64,000 nt of DNA from assembly GCF_038070315.1 (NCBI RefSeq), contig NZ_JBBPCC010000026.1, forward strand, positions 52,613 to 116,612, in the 5' to 3' direction. The stretch is from Paenibacillus_G filicis. Lineage in GTDB: Bacteria; Bacillota; Bacilli; Paenibacillales; NBRC-103111. Shown here piece after piece: positions 7,953-15,836 of this stretch. Below the pieces are notes generated by a model. The model saw only the letters and a program-made list of their open reading frames with translations. It did not search any database and was not told where the DNA came from. The position numbers and the translations under genes are program-made. Numbering within the stretch: the first letter of the stretch is position 1; each line of letters starts with the position of its first letter.

Positions 7953-9149
7953 ATGCAAGATCAGGAATGGGTAGACATACGCCGGATTCCGGCTGAGCAA
8001 ATAGCAGAAGCGATGGAGCTATCAGCCTTCGCCTTTCAATACGAGCTGTCGGAGGAGGACCGCAGGCACCGTGAGGCCATGCTTCCTGAGCAGGAGCAGT
8101 GGGGGGCTTATGTGGATGGCCGGCTCGCTGCGAAGCTGGCGATTAATGATTTCCAATGCTACATCCAGGGACACGCGCTGCCTATGGGCGGTGTAGCAGG
8201 TGTCGCGACTTGGCCGGAATACCGGCGGGGTGGGCTGGTGAAGAAGCTGATCCTGCAGGCTCTGCTTGCGATGAAGGAGAAGGGGCAGACGATCTCCTTC
8301 CTCTATCCGTTCGAATTCGGTTTCTACCGCAAATTCGGCTGGGAAATGTGTGCGGAGCAGAAGCAACTGGAGCTCGTCGTGTCCCAGTTGCCCAAGTGGC
8401 CCGGAGGCAAGGGGAAGGTCGTCAGGAGCGATGGCGGCTGGGAAGTGCTCCATACCATATACTCGGCGTATGCGGCGGGCTATAACGGGATGCTGAACCG
8501 CAGTGAAGCCTGGTGGACGCACCGGGTGCTTTTTACCAAGCGTGGAATGACCGCGGTCTATTATAATGAAGCGGGCGAACCGGCCGGCTATGTGATGTAC
8601 CAGGTGAAGGAGCGGGTGCTCAAGGTCCACGAGCTGATCGCCCTGAACCACGAGGCCAAGCTGGGACTGTGGCGCTTTCTCTCGGATCATGATTCCATGC
8701 TGGAGAAGCTGACTTGGAATGCGCCGACTGACGAAGCGCTGCCGTTCCTTCTGGACAACCCGCGGGTGAAGCAGGAGATCGTCCCTACCATTATGGCGCG
8801 GATTGTGGATGTTCCCGCGTTCCTGGATAAATTTCCGTTTGCCTCAGGCATGGAAGGCAGCTTCTGTCTGAAGATCCAGGACGAGCACGCTCCCTGGAAC
8901 CAGGCCGTCTGGCATGTGACCGTGGATGAATCAGGGAAAGCTGTGGTCCGTGAGGCTGCTGAGGAGCTGGGGAATCTGAATCTGCCTCAACTGGCTTGTT
9001 CGGTCCAGACGCTGTCGGCGCTTCTGATGGGCTATCGCACAGCTTCGTTCCTTCACGAGATTGGCCGGCTGCAGGGGGAAGAGCAGGCGGTGGAGCTGCT
9101 GGAGAGGCTTGTGCCGCCCCAGGCTGTATTTATTGGGGATTTCTTCTAG
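7953..9149 (+). CDS. Eis-like GNAT N-acetyltransferase
   Basis: Cytoplasmic acetyltransferase of the Eis family, which acetylates amines, including aminoglycosides in some members. The 398 residues show an N-terminal GNAT fold with the acetyl-CoA loop VAGVATWPEYRRGGLVKKL (about 80-100) and the family motif FLYPFEFGFYRKFGWE (about 115-130). A second degenerate GNAT half follows, and a C-terminal SCP2-like domain covers about 290-398. The last residues end in a free hydrophobic carboxy-terminus, IGDFF, which in Eis proteins forms part of the catalytic site. A GGATGAAGAAGGACGGGG ribosome region precedes the ATG. Substrate is unknown. Confidence 0.88.
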   Translation: MQDQEWVDIRRIPAEQIAEAMELSAFAFQYELSEEDRRHREAMLPEQEQWGAYVDGRLAAKLAINDFQCYIQGHALPMGGVAGVATWPEYRRGGLVKKLILQALLAMKEKGQTISFLYPFEFGFYRKFGWEMCAEQKQLELVVSQLPKWPGGKGKVVRSDGGWEVLHTIYSAYAAGYNGMLNRSEAWWTHRVLFTKRGMTAVYYNEAGEPAGYVMYQVKERVLKVHELIALNHEAKLGLWRFLSDHDSMLEKLTWNAPTDEALPFLLDNPRVKQEIVPTIMARIVDVPAFLDKFPFASGMEGSFCLKIQDEHAPWNQAVWHVTVDESGKAVVREAAEELGNLNLPQLACSVQTLSALLMGYRTASFLHEIGRLQGEEQAVELLERLVPPQAVFIGDFF

Positions 9150-9194
9150 GCTGTGAGAATGGCTGCGACCTGAGTGATATAGAAGAATCAAGAA

Positions 9195-9215
9195 CCCGGT
9201 GCTACGTGCACCGGG
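9195..9215 (+). terminator. Hairpin downstream of the Eis-like gene
   Basis: Arms CCCGGTGC and GCACCGGG pair perfectly around TACGT, 45 bases after the stop codon. The T tract after it is poor, so termination efficiency is uncertain. Confidence 0.45.
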
Positions 9216-9317
9216 GTATTTGCCGTTCATCTGCGCCCTTGAGCAGCGCCGCTCCCCGCTTCTTGTCCCTGGACGAGCCGGTTACTGGACTTTAGTCGAG
9301 TTGGAAAACCCGTCGCA

Positions 9318-9336
9318 GGTTCGTTTTGGGCGAACC
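9318..9336. promoter_or_regulatory. Palindrome upstream of the lia-type operon
   Basis: GGTTCG-N7-CGAACC is a perfect dyad about 65 bases before the first gene of the envelope-stress operon, with a TATCTAGAAT element just after it. Position and symmetry suit an operator, plausibly for the LuxR-type regulator LiaR encoded in the same operon. This is inference from location only. Confidence 0.4.
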
Positions 9337-9399
9337 CGATTTTATCTAGAATAAAGACATAAGCAACAGGCAAACAAGAGAGGCGGTGAAACGAATTAC

Positions 9400-9702
9400 A
9401 TGAGAATGAATAAACACACGGGTATCGCCCTGGTGATGATTTTCTTCGGTGCCTTGATCCTCTTGAATAAGATGGGCATTCATCATCTCGGCAGTCACAT
9501 CATGGGTTATCTGTTCCCGATCGCTATGGTCGGCTTCGGATTCCTGGGACTGAAGAACGGGAAGACGATCATCGGATTGCTGCTCATCGGCATCGGTGGT
9601 CTGGCGCTATTAGGTAAGCTCTCCGGTCTGATCGGTCTACTGTTTGCAGGAGCGTTGATCTGGTACGGCGTTTCGCTCATCCGCAAAAATTCGGTCTACT
9701 AA
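9400..9702 (+). CDS. LiaI-like small membrane protein
   Basis: A 100-residue hydrophobic protein with about four short membrane segments and conserved-looking Gly and Lys turns (FLGLKNGKTIIGLLLIGIGG). It resembles LiaI/LiaF N-terminal membrane domains, and in B. subtilis LiaI anchors the phage-shock protein LiaH at the membrane. It is the first gene of a seven-gene run that ends with liaSR, spaced 42 bases before the first PspA gene. The ribosome site GAGGCGGTG precedes an ATG at 9400; a second in-frame ATG at 9406 is an alternative start. Confidence 0.72.
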   Translation: MRMNKHTGIALVMIFFGALILLNKMGIHHLGSHIMGYLFPIAMVGFGFLGLKNGKTIIGLLLIGIGGLALLGKLSGLIGLLFAGALIWYGVSLIRKNSVY

Positions 9703-9744
9703 GCGCATCATCGATATTTGAAGGAAAAGGTGGTTGAGTCCGAT

Positions 9745-10422
9745 ATGAGTCTAGGCAAAAGATTCCGTGATATCACGGTTGCACACTTTAATGAAATGTT
9801 AGAGAACTCGGAAGATCCGGTTCGGCTGATTGACAAATACTTAGCTTCGCAGTCGGAGCAGATCCGGGAATCGGAACGGCTGCTGCAGCAATGTTTGAGC
9901 CATGCGGCATCGCTTCGGCATCAGTACACGTCGGCCGAGCAGCTCAAGGAGCGCCGCGAGCATCAGGCGGCGATGGCGCTCCGAGCAGGCGAGGACGGGG
10001 TAGCCCGGATCGCGCTGCAAGAGAAGATCGCCCAGGAGGAGAAAGCTGCGCAGTACAAGGCGCTGTACGAGCAGAGCAAGCTCGGCATCGTGGAGCTGGA
10101 GGAGCAGGTGCAGCAGCTGAAAGCGGACTTCGATGAGATTGCTTCGAAGCGCAGCTACTACATCGCCCGGCTCGAATCGGTCCGGCTGCAGCAGCGGATG
10201 AATGAGAGAATGCGCAGCATGGGCAGCGGACCCTCGCCACGGCTGTTCGACCGTCTCGATGAACGGGTGTCGGACATGGAGCTGACCGCGAGGACGCTCA
10301 GAGAGGTACGGGGCCACGTCAGAGAAGCCTGGACTTCGGTAAGCGGAGCGGCTTCGGCTGTGGAGGAAGAGCTCGATAAGCTCCGCAGCAAGTTGAAGCA
10401 GGAGGGATGGAATCGGCCATGA
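9745..10422 (+). CDS. PspA/IM30-family protein, first of two paralogues
   Basis: Cytoplasmic, membrane-associating coiled-coil protein of the PspA/IM30/LiaH (ESCRT-III-like) family that protects damaged membranes. The N-terminal amphipathic helix region reads MSLGKRFRDITVAHFNEMLE, then EDPVRLIDKYL matches the family, and nearly all of residues 30-210 is heptad-rich helix. I start at ATG 9745 with an AAGGTGG ribosome site rather than at the TTG at 9718. The stop overlaps the next start as ATGA. It is more diverged from the family consensus than the second copy at 11003, suggesting a specialised partner. Confidence 0.85.
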   Translation: MSLGKRFRDITVAHFNEMLENSEDPVRLIDKYLASQSEQIRESERLLQQCLSHAASLRHQYTSAEQLKERREHQAAMALRAGEDGVARIALQEKIAQEEKAAQYKALYEQSKLGIVELEEQVQQLKADFDEIASKRSYYIARLESVRLQQRMNERMRSMGSGPSPRLFDRLDERVSDMELTARTLREVRGHVREAWTSVSGAASAVEEELDKLRSKLKQEGWNRP

Positions 10423-11000
10423 CGAAACTGTACCGTTCCCGAACCGATCGTAAGTTAACCGGCTTGTGCGGCGGTCTGGCAGAAATGATGGGCATCGACT
10501 CGACGCTGTTAAGACTGATCACTGTACTCGCTACTATATTCACTTCCGGAGTTGCACTCGGCATCTACGTGCTGGCCGCACTGGTGATTCCTAGCGAACC
10601 GTACTCAGGCGGTCCCTACGGCCGCGGTCCTGCCGGTCCCTATGGGCACAGCGAACACCAATTCGGCAGCTGGAAGGACTGGAGACGTGCGGAACGGCAT
10701 TACCGCAAAGCCAGAAAGTACGGCTGGGAAGCCGGAGGTTCAGATCCTAACCGATACCGTGAATATGAGGCCGAATACGCCGCAGGCCATAGCCAGGCTA
10801 ACCCCCAAGCGGGGAGCTACTCGCACCATACGCAGAACGCTTCTGATACGACGGGCAGCGATCTCGACGATATGATGAAGGACATCGAGAAGAAAGCCAT
10901 GTGGAAAGAAATCGAAGAGCTTCGCGCCAAAGTCTCCAAATACGAAAAGCAGCAAAACGGGCAAGCCCAACAAAATCAACCACCTAAAGGAGAGATCTAA
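10419..11000 (+). CDS. PspC-domain membrane protein
   Basis: Residues 1-60 form a PspC domain: KLYRSRTDRKLTGLCGGLAE is the signature, followed by one membrane helix (LITVLATIFTSGVALGIYVLAALVIP). The C-terminal part is Gly/Tyr/His-rich and ends in a Lys/Glu coiled coil (about 145-180), a likely contact for a PspA-type partner. The start at 10419 overlaps the preceding stop and is served by GGAGGG. In the B. subtilis lia operon this place holds liaG, so a PspC protein here is a variant arrangement. Confidence 0.88.
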   Translation: MTKLYRSRTDRKLTGLCGGLAEMMGIDSTLLRLITVLATIFTSGVALGIYVLAALVIPSEPYSGGPYGRGPAGPYGHSEHQFGSWKDWRRAERHYRKARKYGWEAGGSDPNRYREYEAEYAAGHSQANPQAGSYSHHTQNASDTTGSDLDDMMKDIEKKAMWKEIEELRAKVSKYEKQQNGQAQQNQPPKGEI

Positions 11001-11002
11001 TC

Positions 11003-11698
11003 ATGGGAGTATTTTCTAGAATTAAAGATATGACGAAGGCATCGCTGCACGAGGTACTGGATAAAGTCGAAGATCCGATCATCATGCTGAATCAATATAT
11101 CCGCGATATGGAAGAAGAAATCGCCCAAGCGGAAGTGACGGTCGCCCGTCAAATCGCCAGCGAGCGCAAGCTGAAGGAGCGCCTGGACGAGTCGTTCCGT
11201 CTGGCTGCCCAGTTCGAGGCTCAGGCCAAGGATGCGCTGAAAAACGACCAGGAGGCGACAGCCCGTCAGGCGCTGGAGCAAAAGCTGTACTACGACGGCA
11301 AAATTGTCGAATACACGGATATGCATGAGCAGGCCAAGTCGCAAGCGGCTGAGCTGGTAGCCCAGCTGCATGAGATGAAGGATTCGTTCTACCAGATGCG
11401 CAACAAGCGCAGCGAGCTGATCACACGGGCTCAACTCGCTAAGGCCAAGAAGCAAATGGCCGAAGTGACGGCGAACAATGTGATCGAGGGCGGCAATGCC
11501 GTGAAGGGCTTCCGCCGCATGGAAGAGAAGATCATGACTCTTGAGGTGGAAGCCGAGATTGCCCGCAAGCCTTATGTAGGCTCTGCTTCTTACGGCGGCT
11601 CTCTCTACAACACCGGTGCTCCGGCCGACCCGGCCAAACAGCAGAAGCTGGATGAGCAGCTCAATTTGCTGAAAGAGAAGATTTCGTCGGAGCAGTAA
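11003..11698 (+). CDS. liaH: PspA/LiaH phage-shock protein, second paralogue
   Basis: Canonical PspA/IM30 protein of 231 residues: MGVFSRIKDMTKASLHEVLD, then EDPIIMLNQYIRDMEEEI, then long coiled coils with MRNKRSELITRAQLAKAKKQ in the middle. Members assemble into large rings or rods on stressed membranes. The start codon lies two bases after the pspC stop and has a strong AAAGGAGA site. A hairpin follows the gene and may reduce read-through to liaF. Confidence 0.9.
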   Translation: MGVFSRIKDMTKASLHEVLDKVEDPIIMLNQYIRDMEEEIAQAEVTVARQIASERKLKERLDESFRLAAQFEAQAKDALKNDQEATARQALEQKLYYDGKIVEYTDMHEQAKSQAAELVAQLHEMKDSFYQMRNKRSELITRAQLAKAKKQMAEVTANNVIEGGNAVKGFRRMEEKIMTLEVEAEIARKPYVGSASYGGSLYNTGAPADPAKQQKLDEQLNLLKEKISSEQ

Positions 11699-11741
11699 AC
11701 AGCCATTGGAGTGAACAGGGCAGTTGTGATATGCTAGGATA

Positions 11742-11786
11742 GGCAAAAAGCCATGGGGGCCTGTTGGAGCCGCCGTGGCTTTTGCC
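11742..11786 (+). terminator. Internal hairpin between liaH and liaF
   Basis: GGCAAAAAGCCATGG pairs with CCGTGGCTTTTGCC around a GC-rich loop. It sits inside the operon, so it probably acts as a partial terminator or processing site that keeps PspA proteins in excess of the sensor genes, as reported for lia operons elsewhere. Confidence 0.6.
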
Positions 11787-11823
11787 TTCAACTAGGGTAG
11801 AACTTGCGAAAGGGGGCGGCAGC

Positions 11824-12474
11824 ATGAACAGCAAGCGGAACCGCAACATTGCGTTGGTGTTGATTGGTGCGGGCGTATTTCTACTGGCAGACGATCATCT
11901 TAGCTTCATGACGATTGTCGCCCTCTTTCTGCTTTTGCTCGGGGTGTACAAAACCCGCTCAGGCTCAGGACGCAAGGGCTACGTGCTCATGATCATCGGA
12001 CTGGTGCTGCTGATCGGGGGGAATCTGCCCCTGGTGATCGCCGTCATTTTTATTTCGCTAGGATTCTTCTACAATAAATCACGCAAGCTGCACAGGGATG
12101 ATCAGCATTACCGCAAGCAAAGCATCATCGATAGTATCCGCTGGGGACGCGAGCCCTGGATCTTGCGGAATATGTCGATCTGGAACGTGCTTGGAGAGAT
12201 CCATATGGATCTCACCTATGCGATTCCCGAGCACAAAGAAACGACGATCGTTCTCCAGGGAGTGATCGGAGATATAGATGTGATTGTTCCGGAGGACGTA
12301 GGGCTCTCCATCACCACTTCCGTGGTGTTCGGCCAAACAAGCATTGGCTATGACAAGGAAGCAGGCATGCTGAACAAGTTGGTCTGGCAGTCGCCCAATT
12401 ACTGGACGGCTGACCGCCAGGTGAAGCTCGAGATGTCCTACGTAATCGCGGATATCGATATAAAAATCGTGTAG
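11824..12474 (+). CDS. liaF: LiaF-type membrane regulator of LiaSR
   Basis: LiaF proteins hold the LiaS kinase inactive until envelope stress. The first 85 residues contain four membrane helices, then a cytoplasmic linker follows. The C-terminal LiaF domain (about 125-216) has the repeated beta pattern LGEIHMDLTYAIPEHKETTI, GDIDVIVPEDVGLSITTSVVFGQ and a final VIADIDIKIV. I start at ATG 11824 with GAAAGGGGGC before it; a longer in-frame start would run through the preceding hairpin. liaS begins 16 bases downstream. Confidence 0.9.
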   Translation: MNSKRNRNIALVLIGAGVFLLADDHLSFMTIVALFLLLLGVYKTRSGSGRKGYVLMIIGLVLLIGGNLPLVIAVIFISLGFFYNKSRKLHRDDQHYRKQSIIDSIRWGREPWILRNMSIWNVLGEIHMDLTYAIPEHKETTIVLQGVIGDIDVIVPEDVGLSITTSVVFGQTSIGYDKEAGMLNKLVWQSPNYWTADRQVKLEMSYVIADIDIKIV

Positions 12475-12490
12475 CGCTGGAGGCCCGGAT

Positions 12491-13567
12491 ATGGACGGAC
12501 ATGAAAAGCGTCTAACCAATATGATATGGCGGAATATGGCCGAGTCCATGGGGCTCAGCCTTGTTCTGTTTGCCGTTATCGTGTACTTCCTCCAGGCTAA
12601 CGGGTACCTGAAGCCATTCGAATCATGGAAGGAAGGCGTAAGCCTGAGTCTGACGCTGATCGTCATCACGGTCATTATCGGCGCTTCTTACGGCTTATGG
12701 TCGGCCAATCGGATCAAACGCAGGCTGGAGCTGCTGCGTGAGGTCATGCTGTCGCTGGAGAAGGGGAACCTGAGCCGCTCGGTACCGCCGCTGGGAGAAG
12801 ACGAGATCGGCCGGCTCGGCGAGCAGCTCAACCAGATTACGAAGAAATGGGAGGAGCAGGTCTCCTCGCTGCAGCGTCTGTCCAGCAATAACGCTCAGCT
12901 TGCCCAGCGAGCCAAATACTCGGCGATCGTGGAGGAGCGGCAGCGGCTGGCCCGCGAGCTGCACGATGCGGTGAGCCAGCAGCTGTTCGCGATCTCGATG
13001 ACGGCGACTGCTGTCGGACGTACGCTGGAGAAAGACTTCGACAAAGCGCAGCGGCAAATTTTCCTGATCGAGGAGATGGCTTCCGTCGCGCAGTCGGAGA
13101 TGCGGGCGCTGCTGCTTCATCTTAGACCCGTGCACCTGGAGGGCAAGCGCTTATCGGAAGGGCTTGTCGAGCTTATGCAGGAGCTGTCGGCCAAGGTGCC
13201 GATGCAGATTGACTGGGAATTTGTCGAGGACGTCAAGCTGCCACGGGGCATCGAGGACCATCTGTTCCGTATCGCCCAGGAGGCGATGTCGAATGCGCTG
13301 CGGCATTCCAAGGCCTCCAAGCTGGAGGTGAGGCTGACCCGGCCGACGCTGGATGCCGTCAAGCTGCTGATTCGCGACAACGGGGTCGGCTTCAATCTCG
13401 ACACCAAGAAGCAGGCCTCGTATGGCTTGGTCACGATGCATGAACGCGTGAACGAAATCGGCGGTTCAATGAACCTAATTACAGCGCCGGGCAAGGGCAC
13501 GCGGATTGAGATCAGAATTCCGATATTGGCGGAAGGGGGAGCCCATCATGGAAGAGATGACGATTAA
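12491..13567 (+). CDS. liaS: LiaS-type sensor histidine kinase
   Basis: Membrane kinase with two N-terminal helices (about 18-36 and 50-72) and only a short extracellular loop, typical of intramembrane-sensing kinases. HAMP covers about 75-125. The HisKA_3 motif ERQRLARELHDAVSQQLFA carries the phospho-acceptor His near residue 158, and the ATPase domain has EAMSNALRHS, IRDNGVGF and YGLVTMHERV. It would phosphorylate LiaR under control of LiaF. Its last 20 bases overlap the liaR start region, indicating translational coupling. Confidence 0.93.
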   Translation: MDGHEKRLTNMIWRNMAESMGLSLVLFAVIVYFLQANGYLKPFESWKEGVSLSLTLIVITVIIGASYGLWSANRIKRRLELLREVMLSLEKGNLSRSVPPLGEDEIGRLGEQLNQITKKWEEQVSSLQRLSSNNAQLAQRAKYSAIVEERQRLARELHDAVSQQLFAISMTATAVGRTLEKDFDKAQRQIFLIEEMASVAQSEMRALLLHLRPVHLEGKRLSEGLVELMQELSAKVPMQIDWEFVEDVKLPRGIEDHLFRIAQEAMSNALRHSKASKLEVRLTRPTLDAVKLLIRDNGVGFNLDTKKQASYGLVTMHERVNEIGGSMNLITAPGKGTRIEIRIPILAEGGAHHGRDDD

Positions 13568-14195
13568 AGTGCTGCTGGTCGACGATCACGAGATGGTTCG
13601 GATCGGGCTAGCGGCAGTACTTGGCACGGAGGAAGATATCGAGGTGGTCGGCGAGGCGAGCGGCGGACAGGAAGGCATCCGGCTGGCGCTGGAATACCGT
13701 CCGGATGTCGTGCTGATGGACCTCGTGATGGAAGGCATGGACGGCATTGAAACGACGAGGCGGCTGCTGGAGCAGCACCCGAATTGCAAGGTGATCGTGC
13801 TGACAAGCTTCATCGACGACGAGAAGATTTATCCGGTCATCGAGGCCGGGGCGTTCAGCTACCTGCTGAAAACCTCGCGCGCAGGGGAAATCGCCCAGGC
13901 GATCCGCTCGGCCGTCAAGGGACAGTCGGTGCTGGAGTCGCAGGTGGCCTCCAAGCTGATGAACCGGTTCCGGCAGCCCAAGCAGGCAGCTCTGCCGCAT
14001 GAGGAGCTGACGGAGCGGGAGATGGAGGTGCTCAGGCTGATCGCCTCCGGCAAGTCCAACCAGGACGTGGCCGATGATTTGTTCATTGGCGTGAAGACAG
14101 TGAAATTCCACGTCACGAATATTTTGGCCAAGCTGGGCGTCGAGGATCGCACGCAAGCCGCCATTTATGCCTACAAAAAAGGACTTGTTGAATAG
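13548..14195 (+). CDS. liaR: LiaR-type response regulator (NarL/LuxR family)
   Basis: Receiver domain at residues 5-120 with the acidic pocket DDHE, phospho-acceptor Asp in DVVLMDLVMEGMDG, Thr/Ser in VLTSF and Lys in LLKTS. The LuxR-type helix-turn-helix is at about 148-212 (LTEREMEVLRLIASGKSNQD, then VKTVKFHVTNILAKLGV). I start at ATG 13548, with GGAAGGGGGA before it, although the open frame extends upstream to 13506. It probably activates its own operon; the dyad at 9318 is a candidate site. Confidence 0.93.
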   Translation: MEEMTIKVLLVDDHEMVRIGLAAVLGTEEDIEVVGEASGGQEGIRLALEYRPDVVLMDLVMEGMDGIETTRRLLEQHPNCKVIVLTSFIDDEKIYPVIEAGAFSYLLKTSRAGEIAQAIRSAVKGQSVLESQVASKLMNRFRQPKQAALPHEELTEREMEVLRLIASGKSNQDVADDLFIGVKTVKFHVTNILAKLGVEDRTQAAIYAYKKGLVE

Positions 14196-14209
14196 ACGCA
14201 TTCAGCGGA

Positions 14210-14232
14210 AGCCGTGGAGCTGCCGCGGCTTA
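14210..14232 (+). terminator. Short hairpin after liaR
   Basis: AAGCCGTGG and CCGCGGCTT pair with one G-T-type mismatch around a short loop about 15 bases after the liaR stop. It has no T tract and is probably secondary to the larger hairpin at 14255-14311. Confidence 0.45.
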
Positions 14233-14254
14233 CATATGGATTAGCTTAGATAAA

Positions 14255-14311
14255 CGAACAAGCCCCGAACAGAACGGACTCAGGAGAGCCGGTCTGTCCG
14301 GGGCTTGTTCG
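14255..14311. terminator. Bidirectional terminator between liaR and the DoxX gene
   Basis: The 13-base arms CGAACAAGCCCCG and CGGGGCTTGTTCG enclose a second inner stem (ACGGACT with AGCCGGTCTGT). It lies between convergent genes and can end transcription from both sides. Confidence 0.8.
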
Positions 14312-14344
14312 TGCTCAAGGACGTATCAGAGGAGCTGGAGCCGA

Positions 14345-14758
14345 TCAGCGCTCATCGCTCGCGGAGTCCAGAAACAACCGCTCGACGGCCAACAGCGGGC
14401 TTCCTGAGAAGGAGAGACCGGCCGACAGAAACAGCAGTACGAGCTCCAGCTCGTAGCCGGCGGCTTCCCCGCTGCCTGCAAAGCTCAGCGCCAGCTTCAC
14501 CTTGATGAGCGCGACAGCCATGATGATGAAGAAGAGGGCGGATATGAAGCGGGTTCCCAGTCCAAGAATGACGGCTACTCCGCCGACTAATTCAATAACG
14601 GCGACCAGATAAGCGGTAAAGCCGGGCAGATGAATGCTTTGGAACCAGCCCGAAACCTGGTCGATGCCTCCGGAGAATTTCAGAAAGCCGTGAATAGCGA
14701 AGGTAAGGCCAAGAACGACCCGGAGCAGCAGCAGTCCGATGCTAACGTTTAATTTCAT
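14345..14758 (-). CDS. DoxX-family membrane protein
   Basis: A 137-residue protein with four membrane helices; the family signature is GLTFAIHGFLKFSGG near residue 18, and GLGTRFISALFFIIMAVALI appears in the middle. DoxX/MhqP-type proteins in Bacillales are often induced by quinones, electrophiles or thiol stress. It is transcribed divergently from an HxlR-family regulator, and the 160-base A+T-rich spacer holds an inverted repeat, so it is the likely target of that regulator. Confidence 0.88.
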   Translation of the reverse strand: MKLNVSIGLLLLRVVLGLTFAIHGFLKFSGGIDQVSGWFQSIHLPGFTAYLVAVIELVGGVAVILGLGTRFISALFFIIMAVALIKVKLALSFAGSGEAAGYELELVLLFLSAGLSFSGSPLLAVERLFLDSASDER

Positions 14759-14857
14759 GATTTCAAGTTCACTCCTGTGTTGTATGATAATTAAGTTACT
14801 TAATGTAAGTGAGTATATTATAATAATTTAATTGAGTCAAGTAATTAATCAAATGTT

Positions 14858-14882
14858 ATCAACTATATAATAATTAGTTGAT
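14858..14882. promoter_or_regulatory. Inverted repeat in the DoxX/HxlR divergent promoter
   Basis: ATCAACTA-N9-TAGTTGAT is a perfect dyad 38 bases upstream of the regulator start. A second smaller dyad, ACTTA-ATG-TAAGT, lies at 14798-14810, closer to the DoxX gene. HxlR/DUF24 dimers bind such sites; assignment to the neighbouring regulator is inference. Confidence 0.55.
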
Positions 14883-14919
14883 TTCGGGTATAATAGAGCT
14901 ATAAGCGAGGTGAAGCCGT

Positions 14920-15225
14920 ATGAATCCATCGACGTCTTGTCCGAAAATGGAGAAAGCGACGCAAATGATCAGCAAGCGTTGGTCCTTGCTGATTATCCAT
15001 CAATTGCTCGCAGGCCCTCAGCGGTTCTGTACCATCGAGACGGCGCTTCCCATCAGCGGAAGGCTGCTCTCGGAGCGATTGAAGGATTTGGAGCAGGAGG
15101 GGATTGTCAATCGGGACGTCTTCCCGGAGATGCCTGTCCGCATCGAATATTCCCTAACGAAAAAAGGCCAGGCGCTTGAGCCCGTATTGAGAGGCATTGA
15201 AACCTGGGCTCACGAGTGGACATAA
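14920..15225 (+). CDS. HxlR-family transcription regulator
   Basis: A 101-residue winged-helix regulator. The conserved N-terminal Cys is in STSCPKMEKA, the block MISKRWSLLIIHQLLAGPQRF is the family signature, and SGRLLSERLKDLEQEGIV is the recognition region. Members such as YodB and HypR sense quinones, aldehydes or disulfide stress through that Cys. A GCGAGGTGA ribosome site precedes the ATG. It is divergent from the DoxX gene and probably represses it until the Cys is modified (inference from the family). Confidence 0.9.
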   Translation: MNPSTSCPKMEKATQMISKRWSLLIIHQLLAGPQRFCTIETALPISGRLLSERLKDLEQEGIVNRDVFPEMPVRIEYSLTKKGQALEPVLRGIETWAHEWT

Positions 15226-15317
15226 TGTGCGAAGTATGGAAAGATTAGGTTGAGCGCACGCCGGATACAGGATATACTGAGGTTGATTTCAACTTGATGA
15301 GGGCAGGTGTCTGCTTC

Positions 15318-15728
15318 ATGAGCAATGCGGTATTGAAAACCGGCGGGTTCCACCATGTGGCGATCCGGGTATTCGATTTCGAAGGAACGGTGCAGTTCTA
15401 CACCGAGGTACTGGGCTTTACGATTCGTCATCAGTGGGGAGAAGGCGACGGGCGCGGCATTATGCTGGATACCGGGGACGGCAATTATCTGGAAGTATTT
15501 GCAGGCGGAGCCGAGGGGCCGAAGCCTGAGGGAGCATTCCTCCATCTGGCTCTGAGAACGGAAGATGTGGACGGCGTGACTGAGCGCGCAAGGGCGGCGG
15601 GAGCGGAAGTGACCGTCGAACCGAAAGACGTCGATATCAACGGAATTCCGGTACGGCTGTCCTTCTTCAAGGGTCCGCACGGAGAGCTGATCGAGCTATT
15701 CCAAAGCACCGGCGAGGACAAGCTGTAG
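15318..15728 (+). CDS. VOC-superfamily (glyoxalase/dioxygenase fold) protein
   Basis: A 136-residue single-domain protein of the vicinal-oxygen-chelate fold: FHHVAIRVFDFEGTVQFYTE begins the first module, LGF and GDGNYLEVFAG follow, HLALRTEDVDGVTERARAAG begins the second, and GPHGELIELFQ ends it. Metal ligands typical of glyoxalase I (His/Glu at module edges) are plausible but the substrate is unknown. I start at ATG 15318 with GAGGGCAGG about ten bases upstream, excluding a longer frame from 15294. A terminator follows. Confidence 0.85.
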   Translation: MSNAVLKTGGFHHVAIRVFDFEGTVQFYTEVLGFTIRHQWGEGDGRGIMLDTGDGNYLEVFAGGAEGPKPEGAFLHLALRTEDVDGVTERARAAGAEVTVEPKDVDINGIPVRLSFFKGPHGELIELFQSTGEDKL

Positions 15729-15773
15729 GGTTGGTCGTAGAAGGCAGGCATGGCAAGAAAGAAGTTAACCGGG

Positions 15774-15812
15774 GCAGGCTTTCCTCACGGAGGAGAGCCT
15801 GCTTGTTTTGTA
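15774..15812. terminator. Terminator between the VOC gene and ger operon 1
   Basis: GCAGGCTTTCCTC pairs with GAGGAGAGCCTGC around a short loop and is followed by TTGTTTTGT. It separates convergent genes and may act in both directions. Confidence 0.82.
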
Positions 15813-15836
15813 TATAGATGAGCTGGGCCGGTTGGC

